From Marinovum sp048263515 (GTDB taxonomy: Bacteria > Pseudomonadota > Alphaproteobacteria > Rhodobacterales > Rhodobacteraceae): a DNA stretch of 64,000 nt. The stretch covers positions 124,001 to 188,000 of the forward strand of contig NZ_JBLXEC010000005.1 of NCBI RefSeq assembly GCF_048263515.1, given 5' to 3'. The translations under genes were made by a program, and so were the position numbers. Positions 7,503-15,698 of this stretch are shown here, piece by piece. Every line of letters begins with the position of its first letter. Position 1 is the first letter of the stretch. The notes beneath the pieces are model-generated. The model made no database searches. It had not been told where the DNA came from and was given only the letters and a program-made list of their open reading frames with translations.

Positions 7503-8666
7503 ATGTTCAACGCGGTGATGGCGTTCGATCTGGGCGAAGACGTAAACGCGCTGCGCGAGATGGTGCACCGCTGGGCGCAGGACCGCGTCCGGCCGATGGC
7601 GGGCGAGATCGACGCGAAAAACGAGTTCCCCAACGAGCTCTGGAAGGAAATGGGCGAGCTGGGTCTACTGGGCGTTACCGTGCCCGAGGAATACGGCGGC
7701 GCCGGCATGGGTTATCTCGCGCATGTCATCGCGGTCGAGGAAATCGCGCGGGCCTCGGCCTCGGTCTCCCTTTCATATGGCGCGCATTCCAACCTCTGCG
7801 TCAACCAGATCAAGCTGAACGGCACCGAGGAGCAGAAGCAGAAATACCTGCCGCGGCTCGTCTCGGGGGAACATGTCGGCGCTCTGGCGATGTCGGAGGC
7901 CGGCGCCGGGTCCGACGTGGTGTCGATGAAGCTCAAGGCGGAAAAGCGCAACGATCACTACCGTCTGAACGGCAACAAGTTCTGGATCACCAACGGCCCC
8001 GACGCCGATACGCTGGTGGTCTATGCCAAGACCGACCCCGAGGCCGGGTCCAAGGGCATCACGGCCTTCCTGATCGAGAAGGAGATGAAGGGCTTCTCCA
8101 CCTCGCAGCATTTCGACAAGCTCGGCATGCGCGGCTCGAACACCGCCGAGCTGATCTTCGAGGACGTGGAAGTGCCCTTCGAGAACATCCTCGGTGAAGA
8201 GGGCCGGGGCGTGCGCGTTCTTATGTCGGGGCTCGACTATGAACGGGTGGTGCTGGCGGGCATCGGCACCGGCATCATGGCCGCCTGCCTCGACGAGATC
8301 ATGCCCTACATGGCCGAGCGCAAGCAGTTCGGCCAACCGATCGGGAGCTTCCAGCTGATGCAGGGCAAACTGGCCGATATCTACACCAAGATGAACTCGG
8401 CCCGGGCCTATGTCTACGAGGTGGCCAAGGCCTGCGACCGCGGCCAGGTGACCCGTCAGGACGCCGCGGCCTGCTGTCTCTATGCCAGCGAAGAGGCGAT
8501 GGTGGTGGCGCATCAGGCGGTGCAGGCGATGGGCGGCGCGGGCTTCATGAACGAGACCCCGGTCAGCCGGATCTTCCGCGATGCCAAGCTGATGGAAATC
8601 GGCGCCGGCACCAGCGAAATCCGCCGCATGCTGATCGGCCGTGAGATGATGGCCAAGATGGGCTGA
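7503..8666 (+). CDS. ivd: Isovaleryl-CoA dehydrogenase
   Basis: This flavoprotein oxidises isovaleryl-CoA to 3-methylcrotonyl-CoA in leucine breakdown and passes electrons to ETF. It is 387 residues, the normal length. GLDYERVVLAG (about residues 240-250) carries the Glu used as catalytic base in isovaleryl-CoA dehydrogenases. The site used by straight-chain enzymes has Gly instead (EIGAGTSEIRRM). That pattern, plus the mcc genes downstream, supports this assignment over a generic acyl-CoA dehydrogenase. The frame opens at 7356 inside the repeat; ATG 7503 follows GGGAGG and gives the family start. It is the first gene of the cluster. Confidence 0.92.
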   Translation: MFNAVMAFDLGEDVNALREMVHRWAQDRVRPMAGEIDAKNEFPNELWKEMGELGLLGVTVPEEYGGAGMGYLAHVIAVEEIARASASVSLSYGAHSNLCVNQIKLNGTEEQKQKYLPRLVSGEHVGALAMSEAGAGSDVVSMKLKAEKRNDHYRLNGNKFWITNGPDADTLVVYAKTDPEAGSKGITAFLIEKEMKGFSTSQHFDKLGMRGSNTAELIFEDVEVPFENILGEEGRGVRVLMSGLDYERVVLAGIGTGIMAACLDEIMPYMAERKQFGQPIGSFQLMQGKLADIYTKMNSARAYVYEVAKACDRGQVTRQDAAACCLYASEEAMVVAHQAVQAMGGAGFMNETPVSRIFRDAKLMEIGAGTSEIRRMLIGREMMAKMG

Positions 8667-8689
8667 GCGGAACCTGCGCTTCCGGGGTC

Positions 8690-8707
8690 GGGTTGGTTCT
8701 CCAACCC
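8690..8707 (+). terminator. Hairpin between ivd and the DUF1622 gene
   Basis: GGGTTGG-ttct-CCAACCC, a perfect 7-bp stem 23 bp after the ivd stop. It lacks a T-run. It may lower expression of the downstream genes or stabilise the ivd transcript rather than end transcription. Confidence 0.4.
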
Positions 8708-8729
8708 GGGCCCGGCAAGGAGGTAAATG

Positions 8730-9128
8730 ATGGGAAGTCTTGTCGATCTGGAGCTCGAGGGCGGCATCCTGCACGGCCAGTTTCACTGGCTGGTGGAGCT
8801 GCTGGAATGGTGCGCGGCGCTGGTCGATATCGCCGCGGTGGTGCTGATCCTCTTGGGCGCAGTGCGCTTCATCATAGGGGTCAGCGGCGCCGAGATCTTT
8901 CGCCGTGGCGCCGAGCGCGTCAACAAGACCAACCGCGAACGCATCGAGCTGGGCCGCTACATCCTGGCCTCGCTCGAGCTCTTCATCGTGTCGGATATCA
9001 TCCACACCGCGCTGAGCCTCGCCTTTGCCGACCTGATGTTCCTGGGCTTGCTGGTGGTGATCCGCTCGATCATCTCGTTCTTTCTCGACCGCGAGCTCGA
9101 GCAGCTGAAGAAGGACCTGGGGGATTGA
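8730..9128 (+). CDS. DUF1622-family membrane protein
   Basis: This protein of 132 residues has three hydrophobic segments (about 18-50 with AAVVLILLGAVRFIIG, 78-95, 98-118 with LMFLGLLVVIRSIISFFL). The layout LGRYILASLELFIVSDIIHT fits the DUF1622 family of small inner-membrane proteins, whose function is unknown. Two ATGs are adjacent; I chose 8730 because AAGGAGG (8717-8723) is then six bases away. It sits between ivd and the carboxylase genes, but nothing in it points to leucine breakdown. Confidence 0.75.
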   Translation: MGSLVDLELEGGILHGQFHWLVELLEWCAALVDIAAVVLILLGAVRFIIGVSGAEIFRRGAERVNKTNRERIELGRYILASLELFIVSDIIHTALSLAFADLMFLGLLVVIRSIISFFLDRELEQLKKDLGD

Positions 9129-9166
9129 CCCCGCCGTGCTAGGCTTGTCCCTTGGGAGGAATTCAC

Positions 9167-9898
9167 ATGTCAGAGACTGATCAAGCCTTCGCCGGCCTCA
9201 AGGCGCTCTATATCAACACCTCGCTGAAACGCGACGGGGAAAAGAGCCATACCCGGCTGCTGATGGGCGCCTCGGGCGACATCATGGCGAAAAACGGCGT
9301 CTCGGTGGAGCATGTTCACATGCTCGATCACCAGGTGCCACCGGGCGTCTACCCGGACATGACCGAGCACGGCTGGGCGCAGGACGACTGGCCGCAGCTC
9401 TGGGAGAAGGTCAAGGCGGCGCATATCCTCGTGGTCGGCACGCCGCTCTGGCTGGGCGAGGAAAGCTCGGTCTGCCGGGTGCTGATCGAGAGGCTCTACG
9501 GCATGTCGGGTGAGCTGAACGACAAGGGGCAGTCGATCTATTACGGCAAGGTCGGCGGCTGCGTGATCACCGGCAACGAGGACGGCATCAAGCACACCGC
9601 GATGACCATCGGCTATGCGCTGAGCCATCTCGGCTACACCATCCCGCCGCAGGCCGATTGCGGCTGGATCGGCGAGGCCGGGCCAGGGCCGTCGTATGGC
9701 GATGAGCAGGAGGGCGGCGGCCGGGTCGGCTTTGACAACGATTTCACCCGCCGCAACACCACGATCATGACCTGGAACCTGATGCATCTGGCAAAGATGC
9801 TGAAGGACGCCGGCGGCTATCCGAACGAAGGCAATGACCGCAATGCCTTCAAGGCCGGTTGCCGGTTCGACTACGAAAACCCGGACTATCGCGCCTGA
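9167..9898 (+). CDS. Flavodoxin-fold NAD(P)H-dependent FMN reductase-like protein
   Basis: This 243-residue protein has a flavodoxin/FMN-reductase-like N-terminus (LKALYINTSLKRDGEKSHT, phosphate-binding loop region), VVGTPLWLGEESSVCRVLIERL near residue 95, and YYGKVGGCVITGNEDGIKH. Family members are NAD(P)H:quinone or FMN reductases; partner and substrate are not determinable here. The C-terminal third (PSYGDEQEGGGRVGFDNDF) is longer than in minimal FMN reductases. ATG 9167 is preferred over 9152 because GGGAGGA (9154-9160) precedes it. It lies inside the leucine cluster, possibly as a passenger gene. Confidence 0.7.
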   Translation: MSETDQAFAGLKALYINTSLKRDGEKSHTRLLMGASGDIMAKNGVSVEHVHMLDHQVPPGVYPDMTEHGWAQDDWPQLWEKVKAAHILVVGTPLWLGEESSVCRVLIERLYGMSGELNDKGQSIYYGKVGGCVITGNEDGIKHTAMTIGYALSHLGYTIPPQADCGWIGEAGPGPSYGDEQEGGGRVGFDNDFTRRNTTIMTWNLMHLAKMLKDAGGYPNEGNDRNAFKAGCRFDYENPDYRA

Positions 9899-9899
9899 G

Positions 9900-10490
9900 A
9901 TGGGACAGGGGGCGCAGATAACCGGTGGCGCTATGGCGGCCCTCGTGGGGCTGGCCGGCGCCTTGCGGGCCGAGGACGAACTGCCGGAGTTCGCCGCCTG
10001 CCTGAGCGCCGAGGCGGATCGCTACGAATGGCGGTTGCAGCTGCACCGCGGGCGCGCGCTCGACGCCGAGGATTTCGATCTCTGGGATGTGCGCGGCGTG
10101 GAATATTGCGGCAATATCGGCGTGACCCGCTGTGACCGGTCGGAGGCACCCCTGGACTGCCAGAGGGCACTGACCGCCGAGCAGGAGGCGCTGCATGGCG
10201 AGGTGATGGCGGGGCTGCCGGCGCCGGAAGTGACGGGCGAGGGCCTGCCGGAGCGGCTCTATCACACCGCCTGGCATCTGGCGCGGGATGTCTCGGCCGG
10301 GCCGGATTGCGCCGGGTCGACCGAGGTGATGGCGACCTGGTGCGCGGCGCGCGAGGCCAACCTGAGGCTCAAGAGCGCGGTGCTGGCCTGGCAGGTCGGG
10401 CGTTACCTGGGCCTCGCCCAACCGGCGGTCATCGCCGGCTGGGCCAAGCCGCCACCCCCGCCGCGCCCGAGGCTGCGGCCGGAAGACTGA
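9900..10490 (+). CDS. Secreted hypothetical protein, Cys-containing
   Basis: I do not recognise this 196-residue protein. Starting at ATG 9900 (one base after the upstream stop) it has a signal peptide with hydrophobic run AALVGLAGALRA and a likely cut before EDELPEF. Six or so cysteines (CLS, YCGN, RCDR, DCQR, DCAG, WCAA) suggest periplasmic disulfides. HTAWHLARDVSAGPDCAGS may be a conserved centre, and the C-terminus is Pro/Arg rich. Its position in tight array with mccB suggests co-transcription, not function. Confidence 0.6.
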   Translation: MGQGAQITGGAMAALVGLAGALRAEDELPEFAACLSAEADRYEWRLQLHRGRALDAEDFDLWDVRGVEYCGNIGVTRCDRSEAPLDCQRALTAEQEALHGEVMAGLPAPEVTGEGLPERLYHTAWHLARDVSAGPDCAGSTEVMATWCAAREANLRLKSAVLAWQVGRYLGLAQPAVIAGWAKPPPPPRPRLRPED

Positions 10491-10552
10491 CAGATGAGAC
10501 AGGACGACAGACCCTCGCGACGAGGGCAGGGATTGCGCAGGAGGCGCGGAAT

Positions 10553-12160
10553 ATGAAGCTGACATCGAAGCTTGTGACCGGATCGGAAGCGGCAAAGGCC
10601 AATCGCGCGGCGCATGAAGAGGCGCTGCGGGTGGTCCGCGAGGCCGCCGAGGCTGCAGCCGCAGGCGGTGGCGAGAAATCACGCGAACGCCACGTGTCGC
10701 GCGGCAAGATGCTGCCGCGCGAGCGGGTGGCCAACCTGCTCGACCCGGGCTCGCCCTTCCTCGAGGTTGGCGCCACGGCGGCGCATGACATGTACGGCGG
10801 CGCGGCCCCCGCGGCGGGCGCCATTGCCGGCATCGGCCGGGTGATGGGCCGTCAGGTCATGGTGGTCTGCAACGACGCCACGGTGAAGGGCGGCACCTAC
10901 TACCCGATGACCGTCAAGAAGCACCTGCGCGCCCAGGAGATCGCCGAGGAGAACCATCTGCCCTGCATCTACCTGGTAGACTCGGGCGGGGCGAACCTGC
11001 CCAACCAGGACGAGGTCTTTCCCGACCGCGACCACTTTGGCCGGATCTTCTACAACCAGGCGCGGATGTCGGCCAAGGGGATCGCGCAGATCGCCGTGGT
11101 CATGGGCTCCTGCACGGCAGGCGGCGCTTACGTTCCGGCGATGTCGGACGTCACGATCATTGTCAAGGAACAGGGCACGATCTTCCTCGCCGGCCCGCCG
11201 CTGGTCAAGGCGGCGACGGGCGAGGTGGTGACCGCCGAGGACCTGGGTGGCGGCGATGTTCACACCCGGCTGTCAGGCGTAGCGGATTACCTGGCCGAGG
11301 ATGACAGCCATGCTCTGGCGCTGGCGCGGCGGGCCGTGAGCTCGCTCGGCGGCCACGGGGGCGGTGGGTTGCAAACCCACCCTACGGGGACGGCGCCGGC
11401 CTATGACCCTGACGAGCTGTTCGACGTGGTGCCGGGGGACCTGCGCACGCCGTATGACATCCGCGAGGTGATCGCGCGGCTGGTCGACGGCTCCTACTTC
11501 GACGAGTTCAAGCCGCGCTTTGGCGAGACGCTGGTGACCGGCTTTGCCGAGGTCAACGGCGCCCCGGTGGGGATCGTCGCCAACAACGGCGTTCTGTTTT
11601 CGGAAGCGGCGCAGAAGGGCGCGCATTTTGTCGAGCTCTGCTCGCAGCGCAAGACGCCGCTGGTCTTCCTGCAGAACATCACCGGCTTCATGGTCGGTCG
11701 GAAATACGAAAACGAAGGCATCGCGCGCCATGGCGCCAAGATGGTGACGGCTGTCGCCACCACCTCGGTGCCGAAGATCACCATGCTGGTCGGCGGCTCC
11801 TTTGGCGCCGGCAACTACGGCATGTCGGGCCGGGCCTACCAGCCGCGCTTCCTCTGGACCTGGCCCAACAGCCGGATCTCGGTGATGGGCGGGGCGCAGG
11901 CGGCGGGCGTCTTGGCCACGGTGAAACGCGACGCCATCGAACGCTCGGGCGGCAGCTGGAGTGAGGAGGAGGAGGCCGAGTTCAAGCGCCCCACCATCGA
12001 GATGTTCGAAGAGCAGAGCCACCCGCTTTATGCCAGCGCGCGGCTCTGGGACGACGGCATCATCGACCCGCGCAAATCGCGCGAGGTGCTGAGCCTGAGC
12101 CTGCAGGCGGCGCTCAATGCGCCGATCGAAGACACGCGCTTCGGCGTCTTCCGGATGTGA
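10553..12160 (+). CDS. mccB: Methylcrotonyl-CoA carboxylase, carboxyltransferase (beta) subunit
   Basis: The beta subunit moves the carboxyl group from biotin to 3-methylcrotonyl-CoA, giving 3-methylglutaconyl-CoA in leucine breakdown. It is 535 residues. Typical blocks are SRGKMLPRERVANLLD, VCNDATVKGGTYYPMT, YLVDSGGANLPNQDEVFPDR, VMGSCTAGGAYVPAMSD and GNYGMSGRAYQPRFLW. These separate it from propionyl-CoA carboxylase beta. The start at 10553 is the family N-terminus; an upstream extension to 10307 only overlaps the preceding gene. A palindromic repeat is read in frame at 11363-11389 as part of a linker rich in Gly. mccA follows 66 bp downstream. Confidence 0.95.
   Translation: MKLTSKLVTGSEAAKANRAAHEEALRVVREAAEAAAAGGGEKSRERHVSRGKMLPRERVANLLDPGSPFLEVGATAAHDMYGGAAPAAGAIAGIGRVMGRQVMVVCNDATVKGGTYYPMTVKKHLRAQEIAEENHLPCIYLVDSGGANLPNQDEVFPDRDHFGRIFYNQARMSAKGIAQIAVVMGSCTAGGAYVPAMSDVTIIVKEQGTIFLAGPPLVKAATGEVVTAEDLGGGDVHTRLSGVADYLAEDDSHALALARRAVSSLGGHGGGGLQTHPTGTAPAYDPDELFDVVPGDLRTPYDIREVIARLVDGSYFDEFKPRFGETLVTGFAEVNGAPVGIVANNGVLFSEAAQKGAHFVELCSQRKTPLVFLQNITGFMVGRKYENEGIARHGAKMVTAVATTSVPKITMLVGGSFGAGNYGMSGRAYQPRFLWTWPNSRISVMGGAQAAGVLATVKRDAIERSGGSWSEEEEAEFKRPTIEMFEEQSHPLYASARLWDDGIIDPRKSREVLSLSLQAALNAPIEDTRFGVFRM
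11363..11389 (+). repeat. Palindromic repeat read in frame inside mccB
   Basis: GGTGGGTT-gca-AACCCACC followed by CTACGGGG. Its reverse complement starts CCCCGTAGGGTGGGTTTGC, a palindromic element I know from intergenic regions of many bacteria. Here it encodes part of GGGGLQTHPTGT in the linker before YDPDELFDVVPGD, a place where homologues vary in sequence. Confidence 0.6.
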
Positions 12161-12180
12161 TCGGGGCAGGCGGCATGAGG

Positions 12181-12201
12181 CGTATTTGCAAAGAGAAGAA
12201 G
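12181..12201 (+). repeat. GTATTTG...AAGAGAAGAAG motif (copy 1)
   Basis: CGTATTTGCAAAGAGAAGAAG sits 26 bp before the mccA start. Closely similar motifs lie at 35818-35839 (before birA) and 39347-39368 (before osmC), each upstream of a gene and in the sense direction. The A/G-rich end could act as a ribosome or RNA binding element. Confidence 0.55.
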
Positions 12202-12226
12202 ATGCGGACCAGCGAAGGGAAGCACG

Positions 12227-14170
12227 ATGTTTGACACGATCCTGATTGCCAACCGGGGCGAGATCGCCTGTCGGGTGATGAAGACGGCGCAGAGCCTGGG
12301 CGTGCGCTGCGTGGCGGTCTATTCCGAGGCCGATGCCGGGGCGGCGCATGTGGCAATGGCCGATGTGGCGCGCTGCATCGGACCGGCGGCGGTGGCCGAG
12401 AGCTATCTCAAGGGCGACCGGATCATCGAGGTGGCCCTGGCCGAGGGCGCGCAGGCGATCCACCCGGGCTACGGCTTTCTCAGCGAGAACCCGGAATTCG
12501 TGGACGCGGTGGAGGCGGCCGGCCTGACCTTCATCGGGCCCTCGGCCAAGGCGATCCGGGCCATGGGCCTCAAGGACGCGGCCAAGGCGCTGATGCAGGA
12601 GGCCGGCGTGCCGGTGGTGCCGGGCTACCACGGGGCCTCGCAGGAGGGGCTGGCGGAACGCGCCGAGGAGATCGGCTATCCGGTGCTGATCAAGGCGGTC
12701 GCCGGCGGCGGCGGCAAGGGCATGCGGCTGGTGGAACAGCCCGGAGAGTTCGACCGGGCGCTGGAGTCGGCCCGCGCCGAGGCGCGCACCGCCTTTGGCA
12801 ATGATGCGGTGCTGATCGAGAAGTTCGTCACCCAGCCGCGCCATATCGAGGTGCAGGTCTTTGGCGATGGCGACCGCGCCGTGCATCTGTTCGAGCGCGA
12901 CTGTTCGCTGCAGCGCCGGCATCAGAAGGTGATCGAAGAGGCGCCGGCGCCGGGCATGACCGAGGAAATGCGGTCGGCCATGGGCCAGGCGGCGGTGCGC
13001 GCCGCCGAGGCCATCGGCTACAAGGGCGCTGGCACGGTCGAATTCATCGTCGATGGCTCTGACGGGCTGCGGCCTGACGGCTTCTGGTTCATGGAGATGA
13101 ACACCCGCCTGCAGGTGGAACATCCCGTGACCGAGATGATCACCGGGGTCGACCTGGTGGAATGGCAGCTGCGCGTGGCGGCGGGTGAGAGCCTGCCGGC
13201 GCAGCAGGAGGACCTGACGATCAACGGCCATGCCTTCGAGGCGCGGCTTTATGCCGAGGACGTGCCGGCGGGGTTCCTGCCCGCCACCGGCCGGCTGACG
13301 CATCTGGCCTTCCCCGAAGGCGCGCGGGCCGACACCGGCGTGCGCGGCGGTGACGAGATCAGCCCCTGGTACGACCCGATGATCGCCAAGCTGATCACCC
13401 ATGGCCCGACTCGCGAGATCGCGCTGAAACGCCTGCGTCAGGCGCTGGCGCGGACCGAAGTGGCAGGCTCGGTGACCAACCTGGCCTTCCTCGGCGCTTT
13501 GGCGGCGCATGAGGGTTTTGGCCGTGGCGAGGTCGACACCGGGCTGATCGGCCGCGAGATCAAGGCGCTGACCGCGGTGCCGGAAGAGAACGCCGCGGCG
13601 CTGGCGCAGGCGGCGCTGGTCGAGGCCGGGCTCTGGGAAGGCGACGGCTGGGCCACCGGCTTCACGCTCTGGCAGCCGCTGGCGCGGATTCTGGTGCTGG
13701 ACGAGGGCGAGACGCGCCACGTGCTGAGACTGATGAGCCGGGGGCCGGGGGCCTGCGATGTCGAGATCGGTGACCAGGTGATCGAGGCGCGTCGTGGCCC
13801 GGGTGGCTGGACGCTGGACGGCAAGGCGGCCTGGCCTTTTGCGGTGGCGGGTGACGTGGTGACGGTCTTTGCCGACTACGGCCGCGCCTACCGGGTGATC
13901 CGGGCGCTCGACCGGGCGGCGGGGGCGGCCAGCGATGCCTCGGTGATCGAGGCGCCGATGCCGGGACTGGTGCAGAAGGTCGACGTCACCGGGGGGCAGG
14001 AGGTTCAGGCAGGCGACCGTCTGGCGGTGCTCGAAGCGATGAAGATGGAACATGCGCTGACCGCGCCGCGCGATGGTGTGGTGGCCGAGGTGCTGGTCAC
14101 GGCCGGCGCGCAGGTCGAGGCTGGGGCCGCGCTGATCCGGCTGGCAGATGCCGAGGACGACGCCGCATGA
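12227..14170 (+). CDS. mccA: Methylcrotonyl-CoA carboxylase, biotin-containing (alpha) subunit
   Basis: The alpha subunit carboxylates its own biotin with ATP and bicarbonate. It has 647 residues, the usual length. Order of domains: biotin carboxylase (FDTILIANRGEIACRVM at the start, ATP-grasp loop GGGGKGMR near residue 165, EMNTRLQVEHPVTEMITG near 290), a central BT domain, and a C-terminal biotin carrier domain with EAMKMEH, where Lys606 is the biotinylated residue. The biotin ligase gene birA lies 22 kb downstream. The stop overlaps the next start by four bases (ATGA), so the GST gene is coupled to it. Confidence 0.95.
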   Translation: MFDTILIANRGEIACRVMKTAQSLGVRCVAVYSEADAGAAHVAMADVARCIGPAAVAESYLKGDRIIEVALAEGAQAIHPGYGFLSENPEFVDAVEAAGLTFIGPSAKAIRAMGLKDAAKALMQEAGVPVVPGYHGASQEGLAERAEEIGYPVLIKAVAGGGGKGMRLVEQPGEFDRALESARAEARTAFGNDAVLIEKFVTQPRHIEVQVFGDGDRAVHLFERDCSLQRRHQKVIEEAPAPGMTEEMRSAMGQAAVRAAEAIGYKGAGTVEFIVDGSDGLRPDGFWFMEMNTRLQVEHPVTEMITGVDLVEWQLRVAAGESLPAQQEDLTINGHAFEARLYAEDVPAGFLPATGRLTHLAFPEGARADTGVRGGDEISPWYDPMIAKLITHGPTREIALKRLRQALARTEVAGSVTNLAFLGALAAHEGFGRGEVDTGLIGREIKALTAVPEENAAALAQAALVEAGLWEGDGWATGFTLWQPLARILVLDEGETRHVLRLMSRGPGACDVEIGDQVIEARRGPGGWTLDGKAAWPFAVAGDVVTVFADYGRAYRVIRALDRAAGAASDASVIEAPMPGLVQKVDVTGGQEVQAGDRLAVLEAMKMEHALTAPRDGVVAEVLVTAGAQVEAGAALIRLADAEDDAA

Positions 14171-14823
14171 TCCGATTGCACCACGTGCCGCTGGGGCGCT
14201 CGTTCCGGGTGCTCTGGCTGATGGAGGAGCTGGGGCTCGATTTCGAGGTGGCCTATTACTCGATCCGCGACGGCTCGATGCGGACGCCGGAGTTTCGCGC
14301 GCTTTCGCCGGCGGGCCGTGTGCCGGCGCTGGAATACGGCGACCGCGTGCTGTTCGAGAGCGCGGCGATCCTGCAGTGGCTGTGCGAGACCCATCCGGAG
14401 CCCAAGCTGCAGCCCACGCCGGGCGAGGCGGAGCGGGCGCGCTACCTCGAGTTCCTGTCCTATTCCGAGACAATTGGTTGTCTCGTCGAGAACCTCAACC
14501 TCAACCGGGTCTTCCTGCATGACCCGGCGGATGCCTCGCCGGTGGTGATCAAGCTGCTGACCGCGCGGCTTCGGGCGGCGCTGAAGGCCATTGAGGAGCG
14601 CTGGGCGCAGGACTATTGCCTGAGCACCGGCTTTTCGGCGGCGGACGTGATGTTCGCCTACGGCTTCGAGCTGGCGCGCTACTACGTGCGCTTTGACGAG
14701 TTCCCGAAGCTGCAGGCCTATTGGGACCGTCTTAAGGAACGACCTGCCTACCAGCGTGCCAAGGCGCGCGATGGCGAGCAGGATCTCTATGACCGGGACT
14801 TCTATCCCTTGCCGGAGGCATGA
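14167..14823 (+). CDS. Glutathione S-transferase family protein
   Basis: This 218-residue protein has an N-terminal thioredoxin-like domain (LHHVPLGRSFRVLWLMEELG; residues 1-75, with the cis-Pro in GRVPALEYG and the glutathione-binding ES in VLFESAAIL) and an all-helical C-terminal domain (GFSAADVMFAYGFELARYY). The Ser of GRSFR is the probable catalytic hydroxyl. It overlaps mccA by ATGA and the HMG-CoA lyase start by ATGA, so it is firmly inside the leucine operon. A role such as scavenging reactive acyl-CoA by-products is only inference. Confidence 0.85.
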   Translation: MIRLHHVPLGRSFRVLWLMEELGLDFEVAYYSIRDGSMRTPEFRALSPAGRVPALEYGDRVLFESAAILQWLCETHPEPKLQPTPGEAERARYLEFLSYSETIGCLVENLNLNRVFLHDPADASPVVIKLLTARLRAALKAIEERWAQDYCLSTGFSAADVMFAYGFELARYYVRFDEFPKLQAYWDRLKERPAYQRAKARDGEQDLYDRDFYPLPEA

Positions 14824-15698
14824 GTATGGCCGAGAGCGTCGAAATCTTCGAAGTCGGCCCGCGCGACGGGCTGCAGAACGAGAAACGCCGGATACCCACG
14901 GCAGAGAAGATCGCGCTGGTCGATTGCCTCAGCCGCGCCGGGTTTCGCCGGATCGAATGCGCCAGCTTCGTCTCGCCGAAATGGGTGCCGCAGATGGCGG
15001 ATTCCGGCGAGGTGCTGGCCGGGATCACGCGGGCGACGGGCGTGTCTTACGCTGCGTTGACGCCGAACCTGCGCGGGCTCGAGGGCGCCGTGGCGGCCAG
15101 GGCCGACGAGGTGGCAATCTTTGGTTCGGCCTCGGAGGGGTTCTCAAAGGCCAATATCAACGCGACCATCGCCGAAAGCCTTGACCGCTTCCGCCCGGTG
15201 GCCGAGGCGGCCAGGGCGCAGGGCCTGCCGGTCAGGGGCTATGTCTCCTGCGTGGTGGAATGTCCCTATGATGGCGCGACGCCCCCGGCCTCGGTGGCGC
15301 GGGTGGCCAAGGCGCTGCTGGACATGGGTTGCTACGAGATTTCGCTGGGCGACACCATCGGGCGGGCGACGCCCGAGGGGATCACCGAAATGCTCGAGGC
15401 GGTGACGCAGGAGGTGCCGGCGGCGAAACTGGCCGGACATTACCACGACACCGCCGGCCGGGCGCTCGACAATATCGAGGCCTCGCTGGCCCAGGGCCTG
15501 CGGGTCTTTGACGCGGCGGTCGGGGGCTTGGGCGGTTGCCCCTATGCGCCCGGCGCGGCGGGCAACGTGGCGACCGAGGCGGTGGCCGAGCGGCTGGCGG
15601 CGCTTGGGTATGATACCGGGCTCGACCTCGCGGTAATTGCCGAGGCGGCGGAGATGGCCCGACAGATGCGCGTGGCGCGGGAGACGGACGATGTATGA
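14820..15698 (+). CDS. mvaB: Hydroxymethylglutaryl-CoA lyase
   Basis: HMG-CoA lyase cleaves 3-hydroxy-3-methylglutaryl-CoA to acetoacetate and acetyl-CoA, the last step of leucine breakdown. It is 292 residues of a TIM-barrel enzyme. EVGPRDGLQNEKR (near residue 10) holds the metal-site Asp and catalytic Arg, and GGLGGCPYAPGAAGNVATE carries the signature cysteine loop. GHYHDTAGRALDN gives the metal His residues. The first ATG at 14820 overlaps the GST stop; ATG 14826 is an alternative only two codons later. Eight bases overlap the next gene. Confidence 0.95.
   Translation: MSMAESVEIFEVGPRDGLQNEKRRIPTAEKIALVDCLSRAGFRRIECASFVSPKWVPQMADSGEVLAGITRATGVSYAALTPNLRGLEGAVAARADEVAIFGSASEGFSKANINATIAESLDRFRPVAEAARAQGLPVRGYVSCVVECPYDGATPPASVARVAKALLDMGCYEISLGDTIGRATPEGITEMLEAVTQEVPAAKLAGHYHDTAGRALDNIEASLAQGLRVFDAAVGGLGGCPYAPGAAGNVATEAVAERLAALGYDTGLDLAVIAEAAEMARQMRVARETDDV

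Noticed and set aside
6821..7568. Minus-strand frames in the B repeats with a recurring ALYPRHWRALNERRA-type peptide
   Set aside because: The peptide recurs because the DNA repeats. The third unit shifts frame through a shorter hairpin loop, and there is no start signal, so a protein is unlikely. A structured element fits better.
11273..14473. Very long minus-strand frame (1066 codons) opposite mccB-mccA
   Set aside because: It lies opposite two clear carboxylase genes and its sequence is rich in His/Arg/Pro with no domain. Such frames are expected in GC-rich DNA.
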